DNA of 49,462 nucleotides from Opitutia bacterium (GTDB taxonomy: Bacteria > Verrucomicrobiota > Verrucomicrobiae > Opitutales > UBA953), in NCBI GenBank assembly GCA_947465345.1, contig CANHZL010000002.1, positions 1-49,462 on the forward strand, read 5' to 3'. Position 1 is the first letter of the stretch. Every line of letters starts with the position of its first letter. Both the position numbers and the translations under genes were made by a program. The notes below the pieces were generated by a model, which saw nothing but the letters and a program-made list of their open reading frames with translations, did not search any database and was not told where the DNA came from. Below, in pieces: positions 28,823-36,222 of the stretch.

Positions 28823-29728
28823 ATGGAAGTCGACGCCCCCATCACCCTCTTCAATCGCCACACCGGCCGCATGGAGACCGAACAGGTCTACGGCGAGGCG
28901 TGGCTGCGTCGCATCTACGGTAACCCGCTCGGCAAGCTAACCCTCCACACGGTGGTCAAACGGGGCCTTTTCTCCAAATTGTATGGCTGGGCCATGGATC
29001 GCCCGAGCAGCGCGCGTCGTGTCGAGCCCTTCGTGAAGGCCTTCGGCCTGAACCCGGCCGAGTTCGCCGACTCCGACCTGAAGTCGTATCGGACCTTCAA
29101 CGACTTCTTCTACCGCAAGCTCAAGGACTCCGCTCGCCCGGTCGACCCCCGCACCGAGATGGCCGTGCTCCCCGCGGATGGTCGTCACCTCGGCTTCCCC
29201 GACGCCTCGCGCGTGAAGGGCATCTTCGCCAAGGGCCAGACCTTCGACATGGCTGCGCTCGTCGCAGATCGTACCCTTGGCGAACGCTACGCGCGCGGCA
29301 CCGTCGTCTGCTCGCGCCTCTGCCCCGTCGACTATCACCGCTTCCACTTCCCCGTCGCCGGCATACCTGGCGAACCCGTGCTCGCGAAAGGCCAGCTCTA
29401 TTCCGTCAACCCGATCGCCCTGCGTCGCAGCGCCGCATATCTTTGGCAGAACAAGCGCCAGCGCGTGACCATCGACGCCGGACCCTTCGGCCTTGTCACC
29501 ATGGTCTCCGTCGGCGCCACCAACGTTGGCACCATCATCGAGACTTACCAGCCCGGCCAGGCCGTCGCCAAGGGTGACGAGAAAGGCTACTTCCGTTTTG
29601 GCGGATCCTTCGTCGCCACGATCTTCGAGCCCGGCCGCATCAAGTTGGAGGACGACCTCATCCACGCCGGCGAAACCGCCGTGGAAGTGTACGCCAAGGT
29701 CGGCTCGCCCCTCGGCCGCCTCGCCTAA
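28823..29728 (+). CDS. psd: Phosphatidylserine decarboxylase proenzyme
   Basis: A 301-residue enzyme that makes phosphatidylethanolamine from phosphatidylserine and cleaves itself to form a pyruvoyl group. Hallmarks are YRTFNDFFYRKLK near residue 90, PADGR (the Asp of the processing triad), DYHRFHFP with the catalytic His, and VGATNVGTI. The cleavage site is FGGSF with Ser262 as the pyruvoyl precursor; most relatives have LGST or GGST, so the residue after Ser is unusual. I start at ATG 28823 (MEVDAPITLFNRHTGR), matching the family N-terminus; ATG 28784 would add 13 residues. PE made here would be the phospholipid carrying acyl chains for the CFA-type enzymes. Confidence 0.92.
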   Translation: MEVDAPITLFNRHTGRMETEQVYGEAWLRRIYGNPLGKLTLHTVVKRGLFSKLYGWAMDRPSSARRVEPFVKAFGLNPAEFADSDLKSYRTFNDFFYRKLKDSARPVDPRTEMAVLPADGRHLGFPDASRVKGIFAKGQTFDMAALVADRTLGERYARGTVVCSRLCPVDYHRFHFPVAGIPGEPVLAKGQLYSVNPIALRRSAAYLWQNKRQRVTIDAGPFGLVTMVSVGATNVGTIIETYQPGQAVAKGDEKGYFRFGGSFVATIFEPGRIKLEDDLIHAGETAVEVYAKVGSPLGRLA

Positions 29729-29775
29729 GCGCTTGCCTCCGCCGCCCGACGCGCAAACCTCAGCTCACAGGTTTT

Positions 29776-29856
29776 GCTCGGGTGGTGGAATGGCAGACAC
29801 ACCAGATTTAGGTTCTGGCGCCGCAAGGTGTGCGGGTTCGACCCCCGCCCCGAGCA
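29776..29856 (+). tRNA. tRNA-Leu (UAG anticodon)
   Basis: The acceptor stem GCTCGGG (29776-29782) pairs with CCCGAGC (29849-29855). The D-arm region is TGGTGGAATGGCAGACA, the anticodon stem is CCAGA/TCTGG around TTTAGGT (anticodon TAG), a long variable arm follows as in class II tRNAs, and the T-arm is CGGGTTCGACCCCCG. The discriminator is A; the CCA end is not encoded (CCC follows). Confidence 0.95.
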
Positions 29857-29863
29857 CCCTGTT

Positions 29864-29884
29864 CGCGAACGCAAAGCGTTCGCG
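29864..29884 (+). terminator. Hairpin after tRNA-Leu
   Basis: CGCGAACGC-AAA-GCGTTCGCG is a perfect 9-bp stem 8 bases after the tRNA. There is no T-tract, so it may be a processing or weak termination signal. Confidence 0.45.
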
Positions 29885-29944
29885 CGTGAAAGAGGACTGA
29901 ATCGATGGCTGCATCGATAGAAGTAAACCCAACAGAGGGCGAGC

Positions 29945-30562
29945 CTAGCGCCGAGCCATCAAGCACCCCAAAATCATGAGGAGAATTCCGTTTGTCATGG
30001 TCTGCACGAGCACCTGCTGCCTTATGGCACTTCCAGTCGCGTCGCCAGAAAGCCCGCCTAACAAAACAAATATACCAACAATAAAGGCGCCAACTCCGAT
30101 GAACTTGAAAAGCCCACCATACTCATCAAGCCGCTCGCTTGCTTTTTTACTAACCAACTGAGCACGGAGTGCCTCGGCAACGGCATCCTCCTCTTCCTTC
30201 GCCTTCGCTTTGTCTTTTTCCATTCGTATACGCGCGGCCTCAGAAACTAAACGGTCTTCCTCTTCCTTTGCCTTGACCTGCTCCTGCCTAAGCCGCTCGG
30301 CTTCCTCGCGGCGCTTCTTGGCCAACTCAGCGGCCTTTCGCTCCTCCTCCTGTTTCTGTTGAAGCGCACGTTCGGCCAATTGGCGGCGAGCCTCTGATGC
30401 ATGGAGCTGAGTAAGCGGAGCCCAATCAGTCATGCCCTCGTGCCAATAGTGGTCCGTCTCCTTAAGGGTCCCATATACGAGAAGCCGGATAGCTTCCTGC
30501 ACGGGATATGTACCTATTTCTTTCCCTTCACGGGAGACTCTTACCTGCAGGGGTTCGCTCAT
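29945..30562 (-). CDS. GYF_2-type/coiled-coil/two-TM membrane protein
   Basis: A 205-residue protein in three parts. A GYF_2-like domain (about residues 5-55: SREGKEIGTYPVQEAIRLL, HYWHEGMTDWAPL) leads into a highly charged coiled coil (about 60-145, KQEEERKAAELAKKRREEAE), then two membrane helices (about 152-172 and 185-203). GYF_2 domains bind proline-rich ligands in eukaryotes and are common in bacterial membrane proteins of unknown role. The gene has visibly lower GC than its neighbours (AT-rich runs such as CAAAACAAATATACCAACAA) and sits just beyond a tRNA gene, which hints at acquisition. It is a single gene with its own promoter candidate. Confidence 0.8.
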   Translation of the reverse strand: MSEPLQVRVSREGKEIGTYPVQEAIRLLVYGTLKETDHYWHEGMTDWAPLTQLHASEARRQLAERALQQKQEEERKAAELAKKRREEAERLRQEQVKAKEEEDRLVSEAARIRMEKDKAKAKEEEDAVAEALRAQLVSKKASERLDEYGGLFKFIGVGAFIVGIFVLLGGLSGDATGSAIRQQVLVQTMTNGILLMILGCLMARR

Positions 30563-30958
30563 TGTGTAATTACAATACGTACGACTGGAAAGTTAAGCAA
30601 TACATCGTGCCCGGCCGCGACTCTCGCTCTACACCAAACCCAACCAGGAGGTAGATGGGGGCTTAAGCGACTCCGCCACCCGTCGCCTGGGGCTGCCACC
30701 CGCCACCCGAAACGTTGCATCCCACTTTTGCACCTTTGCACAGGCCGTAGGCCGGTTTGCACTTTTGCACCCCAGACGCGACACGATCGAGCCCACCCTC
30801 ATGATGCCTCTGCTTCGCAGCCTGCCAGCGTGCCAGCATGTCCCCACGCGGCCTCCGTCCGCGACTGCTTCGCAGCAGTTCACCATGCCAGCAGTTCCCC
30901 CGCGGCTGAAGGCCGCCTCCGTCCTTGCCCCTTCCCTCCCAATCCCTACCGTCAAGGC
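30563..30958. other. 396-bp intergenic gap with repeat modules
   Basis: No gene is seen. The gap starts with the AT-rich promoter of the GYF gene. It continues with CACCCGTCGCC/CACCCGCCACC modules (30672-30720) and two tandem copies of the TTCGCAGC...GCCAGCA module (about 30807-30840 and 30869-30900). Confidence 0.6.
30572..30600 (-). promoter_or_regulatory. Sigma-70-like promoter of the GYF gene
   Basis: On the minus strand TTGCTT and TATTGT are separated by 17 bases in the only AT-rich stretch nearby. Transcription would start within a few bases of the ATG at 30562, giving a very short leader. Confidence 0.35.
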
Positions 30959-31507
30959 ATGTTCGCGTGGCTTCGTTCCCTCTTCGCCCCGAAGACGCCC
31001 GCGCCTGATCTCAGCCAGGCGCCGGACGAACCTGCGCCGTCCGAGCGCGCCCCGTCTACCCGTCCGGCTAATCAGCAGGGATGGATCGGGGTCGACCTCG
31101 ATGGGACGTTGGCCGAAGCCACCCCTTGGCAGGGCATGAGCCATATCGGGCCGCCGGTGCCGCTGATGATGCGTCGCGTCCAGCAGTGGCTTCAGAAAGG
31201 CATGCGTGTAAAAATCATGACGGCCCGCGCCGGCGACCCGGAAGGCGTGGCGGCCACGCATGCTTGGCTGAAAGCCAACGGCCTCCCGGAACTTGAGGTC
31301 ACCGACAAGAAGGACTTCGGGATGATTGAGCTCTGGGACGACCGCGCCATCCAGGTGGTACAGAACCGCGGCATCTGCTTCTTGGGCACTTCCTATTTCG
31401 CCCGCCCGAAGGCCCCCATCCTGCCAGATGAGGTTGCCGACCGTACCTTCATCCTCGTAGGGTCGGAACCGAAAGCCCCCGACAACGGTCCTAAGCATAG
31501 CGCATGA
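30959..31507 (+). CDS. HAD-like hydrolase/phosphatase-type protein
   Basis: A 182-residue protein. After a low-complexity Pro-rich N-terminus (about 10-40) comes a HAD motif I, GVDLDGTLAE, near residue 43, then KIMTARAGD (a motif II-like Thr near 85), and a late EL-WDDRAIQVVQN segment resembling motif IV. This pattern fits small HAD-type hydrolases acting on phosphorylated substrates; the substrate is unknown. I start at ATG 30959 because the long upstream frame is repeat DNA. The stop overlaps the ATG of the Rrf2-type gene by 4 bases (ATGA), so the two are coupled. Confidence 0.7.
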   Translation: MFAWLRSLFAPKTPAPDLSQAPDEPAPSERAPSTRPANQQGWIGVDLDGTLAEATPWQGMSHIGPPVPLMMRRVQQWLQKGMRVKIMTARAGDPEGVAATHAWLKANGLPELEVTDKKDFGMIELWDDRAIQVVQNRGICFLGTSYFARPKAPILPDEVADRTFILVGSEPKAPDNGPKHSA

Positions 31508-31917
31508 AAGCCTCCCTCAAACTCGAGTACTCCCTCCGCGTCCTCTCCCAGCTCGCCCGCCGCCACCGTGGCACGGCCGTCACGCGCATCGAGGAACTCG
31601 CCAAACTCGAGGACATCCCGGCCAATTATCTCGTGCAGCTGCTCAACGAACTCCGCGAAGGCGGCTTGGTCGTCTCGAAGCGCGGCAAGACCGGCGGCTA
31701 CCGTCTGGCAAAGGATGCCGAAGACATTACTCTGAAGCAGGTGCTCGCGGTCGTGGAACCCGAGCTCGTCGAGACCAAGATCACGCTCAAGGGCGCCTCC
31801 GGACCTCAGGTCGCGGCGCTCTGGCGTGAAGTGTCGAAGCGTTTCGACAAGTCGCTCACCGGCTTCACCGTCGCCCAGCTGGCGCTGTCGGAGTCTGGTA
31901 CGGATTTCGAGATTTGA
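31504..31917 (+). CDS. Rrf2 family transcriptional regulator lacking cysteines
   Basis: A 137-residue winged-helix regulator: MKASLKLEYSLRVLSQLAR, then IEELAKLEDIPANYLVQLLNELREGGLV (recognition helix region) and SKRGKTGGYRLAK (the wing with GGY), all typical of Rrf2. The family's Fe-S members (IscR, NsrR) use three Cys near residues 90-110; this protein has no Cys at all, so it cannot hold a cluster and must sense something else or act constitutively. It is translationally coupled to the HAD-like gene upstream. Confidence 0.9.
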   Translation: MKASLKLEYSLRVLSQLARRHRGTAVTRIEELAKLEDIPANYLVQLLNELREGGLVVSKRGKTGGYRLAKDAEDITLKQVLAVVEPELVETKITLKGASGPQVAALWREVSKRFDKSLTGFTVAQLALSESGTDFEI

Positions 31918-32235
31918 GCGGCTGCGTCCTAAGGTAGGGACGTGATTGCCATCACGTCCGTTCGCGGAGGGACATTAGAGGTCAGAGCGATTAGCTAAGA
32001 CCCGACGACTCCCAGCCTCCGGTCTCGAACGGCGGCGATGGCAATCACCGCCCTACCTGATGCATCCTTACCGGTTTCCGGTCTCCCTTTGAGTTTATCA
32101 TTCCCGCCACCTGCCACCCGGGGCCGTCACCCGTCACCCGAAATGCCTTTCCCAACCGCCAACCGCTAACCGCCAATACCTACCACGGCGGGCATGAAGG
32201 TTGCCACGACCTCCGCGGAGGCGTATCCTGTCCAC
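31918..32235. other. 318-bp intergenic gap
   Basis: No gene is seen. The gap holds a BIME copy (31933-32057), an inverted GGTTTCCGGTCTCCC module (32076-32095) and CACCTGCCACCCG/CACCCGTCACCCG modules (32106-32143). Confidence 0.6.
31933..32057. repeat. BIME-like paired palindrome, copy 5
   Basis: GGTAGGG foot, ACGTGAT-TGCC-ATCACGT hairpin, CCGTTCG, about 45 bp of conserved spacer with CTAAGACCCGACGACTC, CGAACGG, a CGGCGATGGCAATCACCG half-hairpin, and CCCTACC. Confidence 0.8.
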
Positions 32236-33012
32236 ATGTCCCCATTCCGCCTCGCCGTCACCCTCACCCTCGCCTGCGTCTCCGCTTTCGCGGAAGACGT
32301 CCCCACGCAGATGACCGTCCGCGGCAAGGAGCTCTATAGCGAGGACTTCGCCAAGCCCCTCCCGAAATATACCGGCAAGCCCAACGGCTACGCCAGCGGC
32401 TTTGCCGGCTGGCTCATCCACGGCACTGGCCCCGAATCCCGCGGCGGCCAATGGAAGCAGGTCGACGGTCGTTTTCAGGGCTCGGAAAACCCGCAGGTAA
32501 AGCACCCCGCCACGGCTTCCTACGGCATCCAATACCAAAACATCATCCTCCAGTGCCAGGTGCGCCTCGAGGACGTCGAACTCGACAAGGATCCGGCCCA
32601 CGGCCGTAAGTACCGCTACCTCCAGCTTCGCGCGACCAACGAGAAGTCCTACCTCTGTAGCCTCAACGTCACCGCCGGCGGCTTCCAGATCAACAAAGAC
32701 GATAACGACCGCGACGGCCCAGACAAACTCGAGGTCATCGCCACGCACAAGAAAGCGCTCGCCCTCGGCCAGTGGCACACGGTCCTCATCGAAATCATGG
32801 GCGACGAATTCGTTGCGACCGTCGACGGCCACACCATCGCCGGACAGCACGCCGCCATTGCGCAACTCAAGCACAGCTTCATGATTGTCACCGGCCCCGA
32901 AGGCTCGGTCCGCGACCTCCATCTCTGGGAAGCCAAGCCGAACGCCGACTGGCCCATGACCCGCGCCGTCATCGCCGCGGCGAATAAGCCGGTCTCGCCA
33001 GTGAAGAAGTAA
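32236..33012 (+). CDS. Secreted DUF1080-type (3-keto-disaccharide hydrolase-like) protein
   Basis: A 258-residue protein with a signal peptide (cleavage after SAFA, residue 19) and a concanavalin-like beta-sandwich. DUF1080-like features are LYSEDFAKPLP near 35, WKQVDGRFQGSE near 75, YGIQYQNIILQCQVRLEDV, a W/H segment (LGQWHTVLIEIMGDEF), and a final LHLWEAKPNADWP. DUF1080 proteins are abundant in Verrucomicrobia and Planctomycetes and act on or bind glycans. I start at ATG 32236, which begins the signal peptide. It appears to be a single gene followed by a hairpin. Confidence 0.82.
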   Translation: MSPFRLAVTLTLACVSAFAEDVPTQMTVRGKELYSEDFAKPLPKYTGKPNGYASGFAGWLIHGTGPESRGGQWKQVDGRFQGSENPQVKHPATASYGIQYQNIILQCQVRLEDVELDKDPAHGRKYRYLQLRATNEKSYLCSLNVTAGGFQINKDDNDRDGPDKLEVIATHKKALALGQWHTVLIEIMGDEFVATVDGHTIAGQHAAIAQLKHSFMIVTGPEGSVRDLHLWEAKPNADWPMTRAVIAAANKPVSPVKK

Positions 33013-33013
33013 G

Positions 33014-33034
33014 CGCTTCGGCGAAGCCGAAGCG
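33014..33034 (+). terminator. Hairpin directly after the DUF1080 gene
   Basis: CGCTTCGGC-GAA-GCCGAAGCG is a perfect 9-bp stem starting one base after the TAA, with no T-tract. It may terminate weakly or protect the 3' end. Confidence 0.45.
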
Positions 33035-33072
33035 AGGGGACATGCTGGCACGGTGAACTGCTGCGAAGCCGA
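33035..33072 (-). repeat. TTCGCAGCAGTTCACC-type dispersed module (inverted copy)
   Basis: On the minus strand this reads GCTTCGCAGCAGTTCACCG then TGCCAGCATGTCCCC. The same two pieces occur on the plus strand at 33236-33272 and, in part, at 22483-22520, 30807-30900 and 43261-43287. Confidence 0.65.
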
Positions 33073-33073
33073 A

Positions 33074-33199
33074 GGTAGGGACGTGATTGCCATCACGTCC
33101 GTTCGCCGAGGGATATCAGATGTCCGAGCAGCTGGCTAAGACCCGACGACTCGACCACCTCCGGTCTCGAACGGCGGTGATAGCAATCACCGCCCTACC
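33074..33199. repeat. BIME-like paired palindrome, copy 6
   Basis: It has the same architecture as copy 5, with feet GGTAGGG and CCCTACC. The right flank CATGTCAGGTTGAAGC is shared with copy 3. Confidence 0.8.
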
Positions 33200-33331
33200 C
33201 ATGTCAGGTTGAAGCATTGTGTCTCCCTGCCTTTGCTTCGCAGCAGTTCACCGTGCCAGCATGTCCCCGCGCCGCCTGCGGCGGCGCACTCCATCCTCGA
33301 TACCCCACCCTCTCTCCTCTACCTTCCCCCC
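33200..33331. other. Leader of the Na/Pi cotransporter gene with repeat module
   Basis: No gene is seen. After the shared BIME flank lies a plus-strand copy of the TTCGCAGCAGTTCACC module (33236-33272) and a small GCCGCCTGCGGCGGC palindrome (33283-33297). Confidence 0.5.
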
Positions 33332-34258
33332 GTGGACCTCTTCTTCACCGCCGTCGCAGCGATCATGCTCTATCTGCACAGCCTGCGGGATTTTGCGCGC
33401 GAGGTCACCCAGCTCGGCGGCTCGCATCTGCGGCAGTTCCTGCAGCACGCGACCGCCAACCGGTTCGCCGGCGCACTGACCGGCGCGGCGAGCGCGGCAG
33501 TCGTGCAGTCCTCGTCGGTGGTTAACTTCATCACAATGGGCCTCACGGAGCAGAAGGTCCTGTCGATGCGCGCGGCCTGGACAGTCATGATCGGAGCCAA
33601 CGTGGGCACCACCCTCACCGCTTGGCTCATCGCGCATAAGTTCACCGGCTTGGGTCCGATCTTCGTCTCCGTCGGCGGACTCTGGTCGCTCTTCGGTCCG
33701 CGTCGCTGGCGCACCTACGGCCATCCCATCTTCCACTTCGGCCTGATCTTCCTCGCGCTTAGCCTCATCAGTTCGACGCTCCTGCCACTGGCACAGACAC
33801 CCGAGGTGCTCGCTTGGCGCGACACGCTTTCCACGCCCTTGCGCGCGCTCATCTTCGGCGCGCTCCTGACCATGCTCGTACAGTCGTCGTCGGTCGTCGT
33901 CGGCCTCACGGTGCTTTCCGTCGCCAGCGGACTGCTCGACCCCGCGATCTCCATCTGGGTGGTCGTCGGAGCCAACCTCGGTACTGGCTGGGTGGCCCTC
34001 TTCACCTCTTCGGCCCTCGGGCCGATTGCCCGGCGCCTCTCGATCTTCAACGCCGGCCTGGACCTCTGCGGGCTCGCGCTCTTCGTCACCGTCCTCCAGT
34101 TCGCGATCCGTCCGCTCCTCGCGCTCATGCCTGAGCCCGGCCTGCAGGTCGCGTTTGTACATTCGGCGTTCAATCTTTCCGCCGCGGTGATGGCGTTAGC
34201 CCTCATGCCCTGGATCTGGGGATATCTCGAGAGATTTGTGCCGGAGGAGGCAAAGTGA
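33332..34258 (+). CDS. Na/Pi cotransporter family protein
   Basis: A 308-residue membrane protein with about eight helices and two inverted-repeat halves, each with the family's QSSS motif: AAVVQSSSVVNF near residue 55 and TMLVQSSSVVVG near 185, each followed by a GANVGT or GANLGT motif. These form the phosphate and sodium sites of PNaS-type transporters. It lacks the PhoU-like C-terminal domain found in longer bacterial members. I choose GTG 33332, since the upstream frame is repeat DNA; ATG at 33365 is an alternative. The genes downstream begin 239 bp away. Confidence 0.88.
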   Translation: MDLFFTAVAAIMLYLHSLRDFAREVTQLGGSHLRQFLQHATANRFAGALTGAASAAVVQSSSVVNFITMGLTEQKVLSMRAAWTVMIGANVGTTLTAWLIAHKFTGLGPIFVSVGGLWSLFGPRRWRTYGHPIFHFGLIFLALSLISSTLLPLAQTPEVLAWRDTLSTPLRALIFGALLTMLVQSSSVVVGLTVLSVASGLLDPAISIWVVVGANLGTGWVALFTSSALGPIARRLSIFNAGLDLCGLALFVTVLQFAIRPLLALMPEPGLQVAFVHSAFNLSAAVMALALMPWIWGYLERFVPEEAK

Positions 34259-34497
34259 AGGCATTAATCAAAGGGAGACCGGAAAGGATACTGCGGGATC
34301 TCATGAACGCAGGTGTCAGGTGACGGCCATCGGGGCATCGGCCATTCGGGTGTCAGCCGTTCGGCCTTCGGCAGCCGTCACCCGAAGTAATGAGTTTCCC
34401 TAGCTTTCATCCGGTCTCCGGTTTCCTTCGGTTGCATCCTCCATTCAGCCCTCCTTCGCGTATTTGCCTTTCCCCCCATTCCCCTCACCTTTCACGC
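34259..34497. repeat. Cluster of dispersed repeat modules
   Basis: Contents are AATCAAAGGGAGACCGG (34267-34283), GGTGTCAGGTGACGGCCATC and related GGTGTCAGCC/GCCGTCACCCG modules (34311-34385), and an inverted CCGGTCTCCGGTTTCC (34411-34426). Modules of the same sequence lie at 32076-32095, 40832-40856 and 40986-41003. Confidence 0.55.
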
Positions 34498-34881
34498 ATG
34501 AACGCCCGTCGCGCCCTTATCGTCTACTTCGTCCTCGTGCTCGTCGCCATGACTTGGGTGTCCTGGTACGCGTGCACGGCGCCTTCGATTACCTCGCTCA
34601 AGCAATACGCGGGCAAAGGCCTCAACGTCGTGGGCGGCTATGTGACCGTCTGCTCCGAGCCGTGGGGCCTGGCCACGATGTTCGACGCCTACTTCGGCTT
34701 CCTCGCCTTCTGGCTCTACGTCGCTTGGCGCGAATCGTCTATCAGTGCCTGGCTCGGCTGGTTCGTCGCACTGATGCTCCTCGGTAACTTCGCTATCGCT
34801 GGCTACGCCCTGCTCTGCCTCTTCGGTGCCAAGGGCGAGACCGACCTTGGCAAGGTGTTCTTCACGCGTAAGGTCGCCTGA
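34498..34881 (+). CDS. Small membrane protein (DUF1475/DUF2834-like)
   Basis: A 127-residue protein with three to four membrane helices. It shows TMFDAYFGFLAFWLYVAWRESS (Asp-Tyr-Gly-Phe, then Trp and Arg-Glu) in the middle, which is the pattern of small DUF1475/DUF2834 membrane proteins; I cannot choose between them. Related genes often lie with CFA-type methyltransferases and DUF1295 proteins, as here. I start at ATG 34498; the upstream frame is Pro/Ser-rich repeat DNA. The stop TGA is followed immediately by the ATG of the DUF2062 gene, so the genes form an operon. Function unknown. Confidence 0.72.
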   Translation: MNARRALIVYFVLVLVAMTWVSWYACTAPSITSLKQYAGKGLNVVGGYVTVCSEPWGLATMFDAYFGFLAFWLYVAWRESSISAWLGWFVALMLLGNFAIAGYALLCLFGAKGETDLGKVFFTRKVA

Positions 34882-35379
34882 ATGGGACGCGTCTCCGACT
34901 GGCTCCGCCGCAAGGTACGCGATCCGCTCGTCGCGGAACTGCGCCAAGGCGCAACCCCGGAGGCCGTCTCGGCCGCGGTCGTTGTCAGCTTCGCCATCGC
35001 GATTAATCCCATCATCGGCACCACCACGCTGGGTTGCATCGTCGCGGGTCGCGTCTTCCGCCTTAACCAGGTGGTAATGCAGATCGTCAACCATGTGAGC
35101 TACCCGCTGCAAATCCTGCTCATCGTGCCGTTCGTCCGCCTCGGCGAGACGGTCACAGGATCGCGCCATATTCACCTGACACCGAAGGCGATCATCGACG
35201 AATTCAACCGGTCGATTCCTGACTTCATTGAGAAGTTCTGGGTGGCTTACGTGCATGGACTCATCGGCTGGGCGATCACGGTTCCGCTCGCCTGCTGGAT
35301 TCTCCACTTCTTCCTCCGCGCCACCTTCCGCAAAGCCTTCCCCAAACCTTCCTCCCCATGTACCCCCTCCTCGAACTAG
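34882..35379 (+). CDS. DUF2062 membrane protein
   Basis: A 165-residue protein with about three membrane helices. The DUF2062 core is visible: GATPEAVSAAVVVSFAIAINPIIGTTTLG, then RVFRLNQVVMQIVNHVSYPLQ, with the conserved GTTT and LNQ..NH..YPLQ pattern. DUF2062 proteins are inner-membrane proteins of unknown function that often accompany glycosyl- or acyl-lipid genes. It begins right after the preceding stop codon and its 3' end overlaps the DUF1295 gene by 22 bases, so expression is coupled to both neighbours. Confidence 0.85.
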   Translation: MGRVSDWLRRKVRDPLVAELRQGATPEAVSAAVVVSFAIAINPIIGTTTLGCIVAGRVFRLNQVVMQIVNHVSYPLQILLIVPFVRLGETVTGSRHIHLTPKAIIDEFNRSIPDFIEKFWVAYVHGLIGWAITVPLACWILHFFLRATFRKAFPKPSSPCTPSSN

Positions 35380-36170
35380 GATTCGATTTCCTGATCCTCC
35401 TGGGAGAAGCCTGCGTCTTCTTCGCGCTCTGCTGGCTCATCGCCAAAAAGATCGACAACTGGTCGATCGTGGACGTCGCCTGGTCGTATGGCTTCGCGCT
35501 CGTCGGCCTCCAGATCCTCTTCATCCACTTCACCGTGCAGCCACTCGCCGGCCAAGGGATGCTGATGGCCGTCGCGACGGTTCTCTGGAGCTTACGCCTC
35601 GGCACGCACCTCGCACGCCGCGTGCTCGGCCACCTCGACCAAGAAGACGGCCGCTACCTCAAGATGCGGGCCGAACATGGCGTCCGCATGCCCGCCCAGA
35701 TGGCCTATTTCTACTTCGTCCAGGCGCTGGTCCTGACGATCCTCTGCCTGCCGCTGCTGTCTTCGAATCCCACCGTCGCTGCCGGCCCGGCCAAGGCCAT
35801 CCATTGGATCGGCCTCGGCGTGGTTGGCCTCGCCCTGCTGATCGAGTCGATCGCCGACGCGCAACTGGCGGTCTTCAAGAAAGACCCCGCCAACAAGGGT
35901 CAGGTCTGCGAACGCGGCCTCTGGGCCTGGAGCCGCCACCCCAACTATTTCGGAGAATGGCTCGTCTGGGTGGGCTTCCTTTTGATGAGCTACAATAGCA
36001 CCTACCGCGGCGTCCCCGGGCTACTCTGCGTCGGCGTCATGTATTATTTCCTGACCCGCGTCACCGGCATCCCGCTCACGGAGCAACAACTGCTGTCATC
36101 GAAGGGGCCCGCCTACGCCGACTACCAGTCGCGCGTGCCGGCCTTCTGGCCCCGCCCGCCCCGTCGCTGA
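35358..36170 (+). CDS. DUF1295 (steroid 5-alpha-reductase-like) membrane protein
   Basis: A 270-residue protein with about six to seven membrane helices. The C-terminal part has the family signature: VCERGLWAWSRHPNYFGEWLVWVGF near residue 190-215 (RHPNYFGE), then LTRVTGIPLTEQQLL and YADYQSRVPAFWP. In the steroid 5-alpha-reductase/ICMT superfamily this region binds NADPH or SAM. Bacterial DUF1295 genes are frequent partners of CFA synthases and may reduce or modify an acyl chain; the reaction is not established. It is coupled to DUF2062 upstream and followed 52 bp later by CFA-type methyltransferase 2. Confidence 0.88.
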   Translation: MYPLLELGFDFLILLGEACVFFALCWLIAKKIDNWSIVDVAWSYGFALVGLQILFIHFTVQPLAGQGMLMAVATVLWSLRLGTHLARRVLGHLDQEDGRYLKMRAEHGVRMPAQMAYFYFVQALVLTILCLPLLSSNPTVAAGPAKAIHWIGLGVVGLALLIESIADAQLAVFKKDPANKGQVCERGLWAWSRHPNYFGEWLVWVGFLLMSYNSTYRGVPGLLCVGVMYYFLTRVTGIPLTEQQLLSSKGPAYADYQSRVPAFWPRPPRR

Positions 36171-36222
36171 TTTTCCGCCTCGGCGGATTGCCAGCGAGTC
36201 GGTCTTCGTGCAAGGTGTGGGC

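Noticed and set aside
29776..30958. Integrated phage or island at tRNA-Leu
   Set aside because: No integrase, no repeated tRNA 3' end and no phage gene is visible; only a composition shift in one gene remains.
30401..30958. Upstream extension of the HAD-like protein to 30401
   Set aside because: The stretch overlaps the divergent GYF gene and dispersed repeats and is not protein-like.
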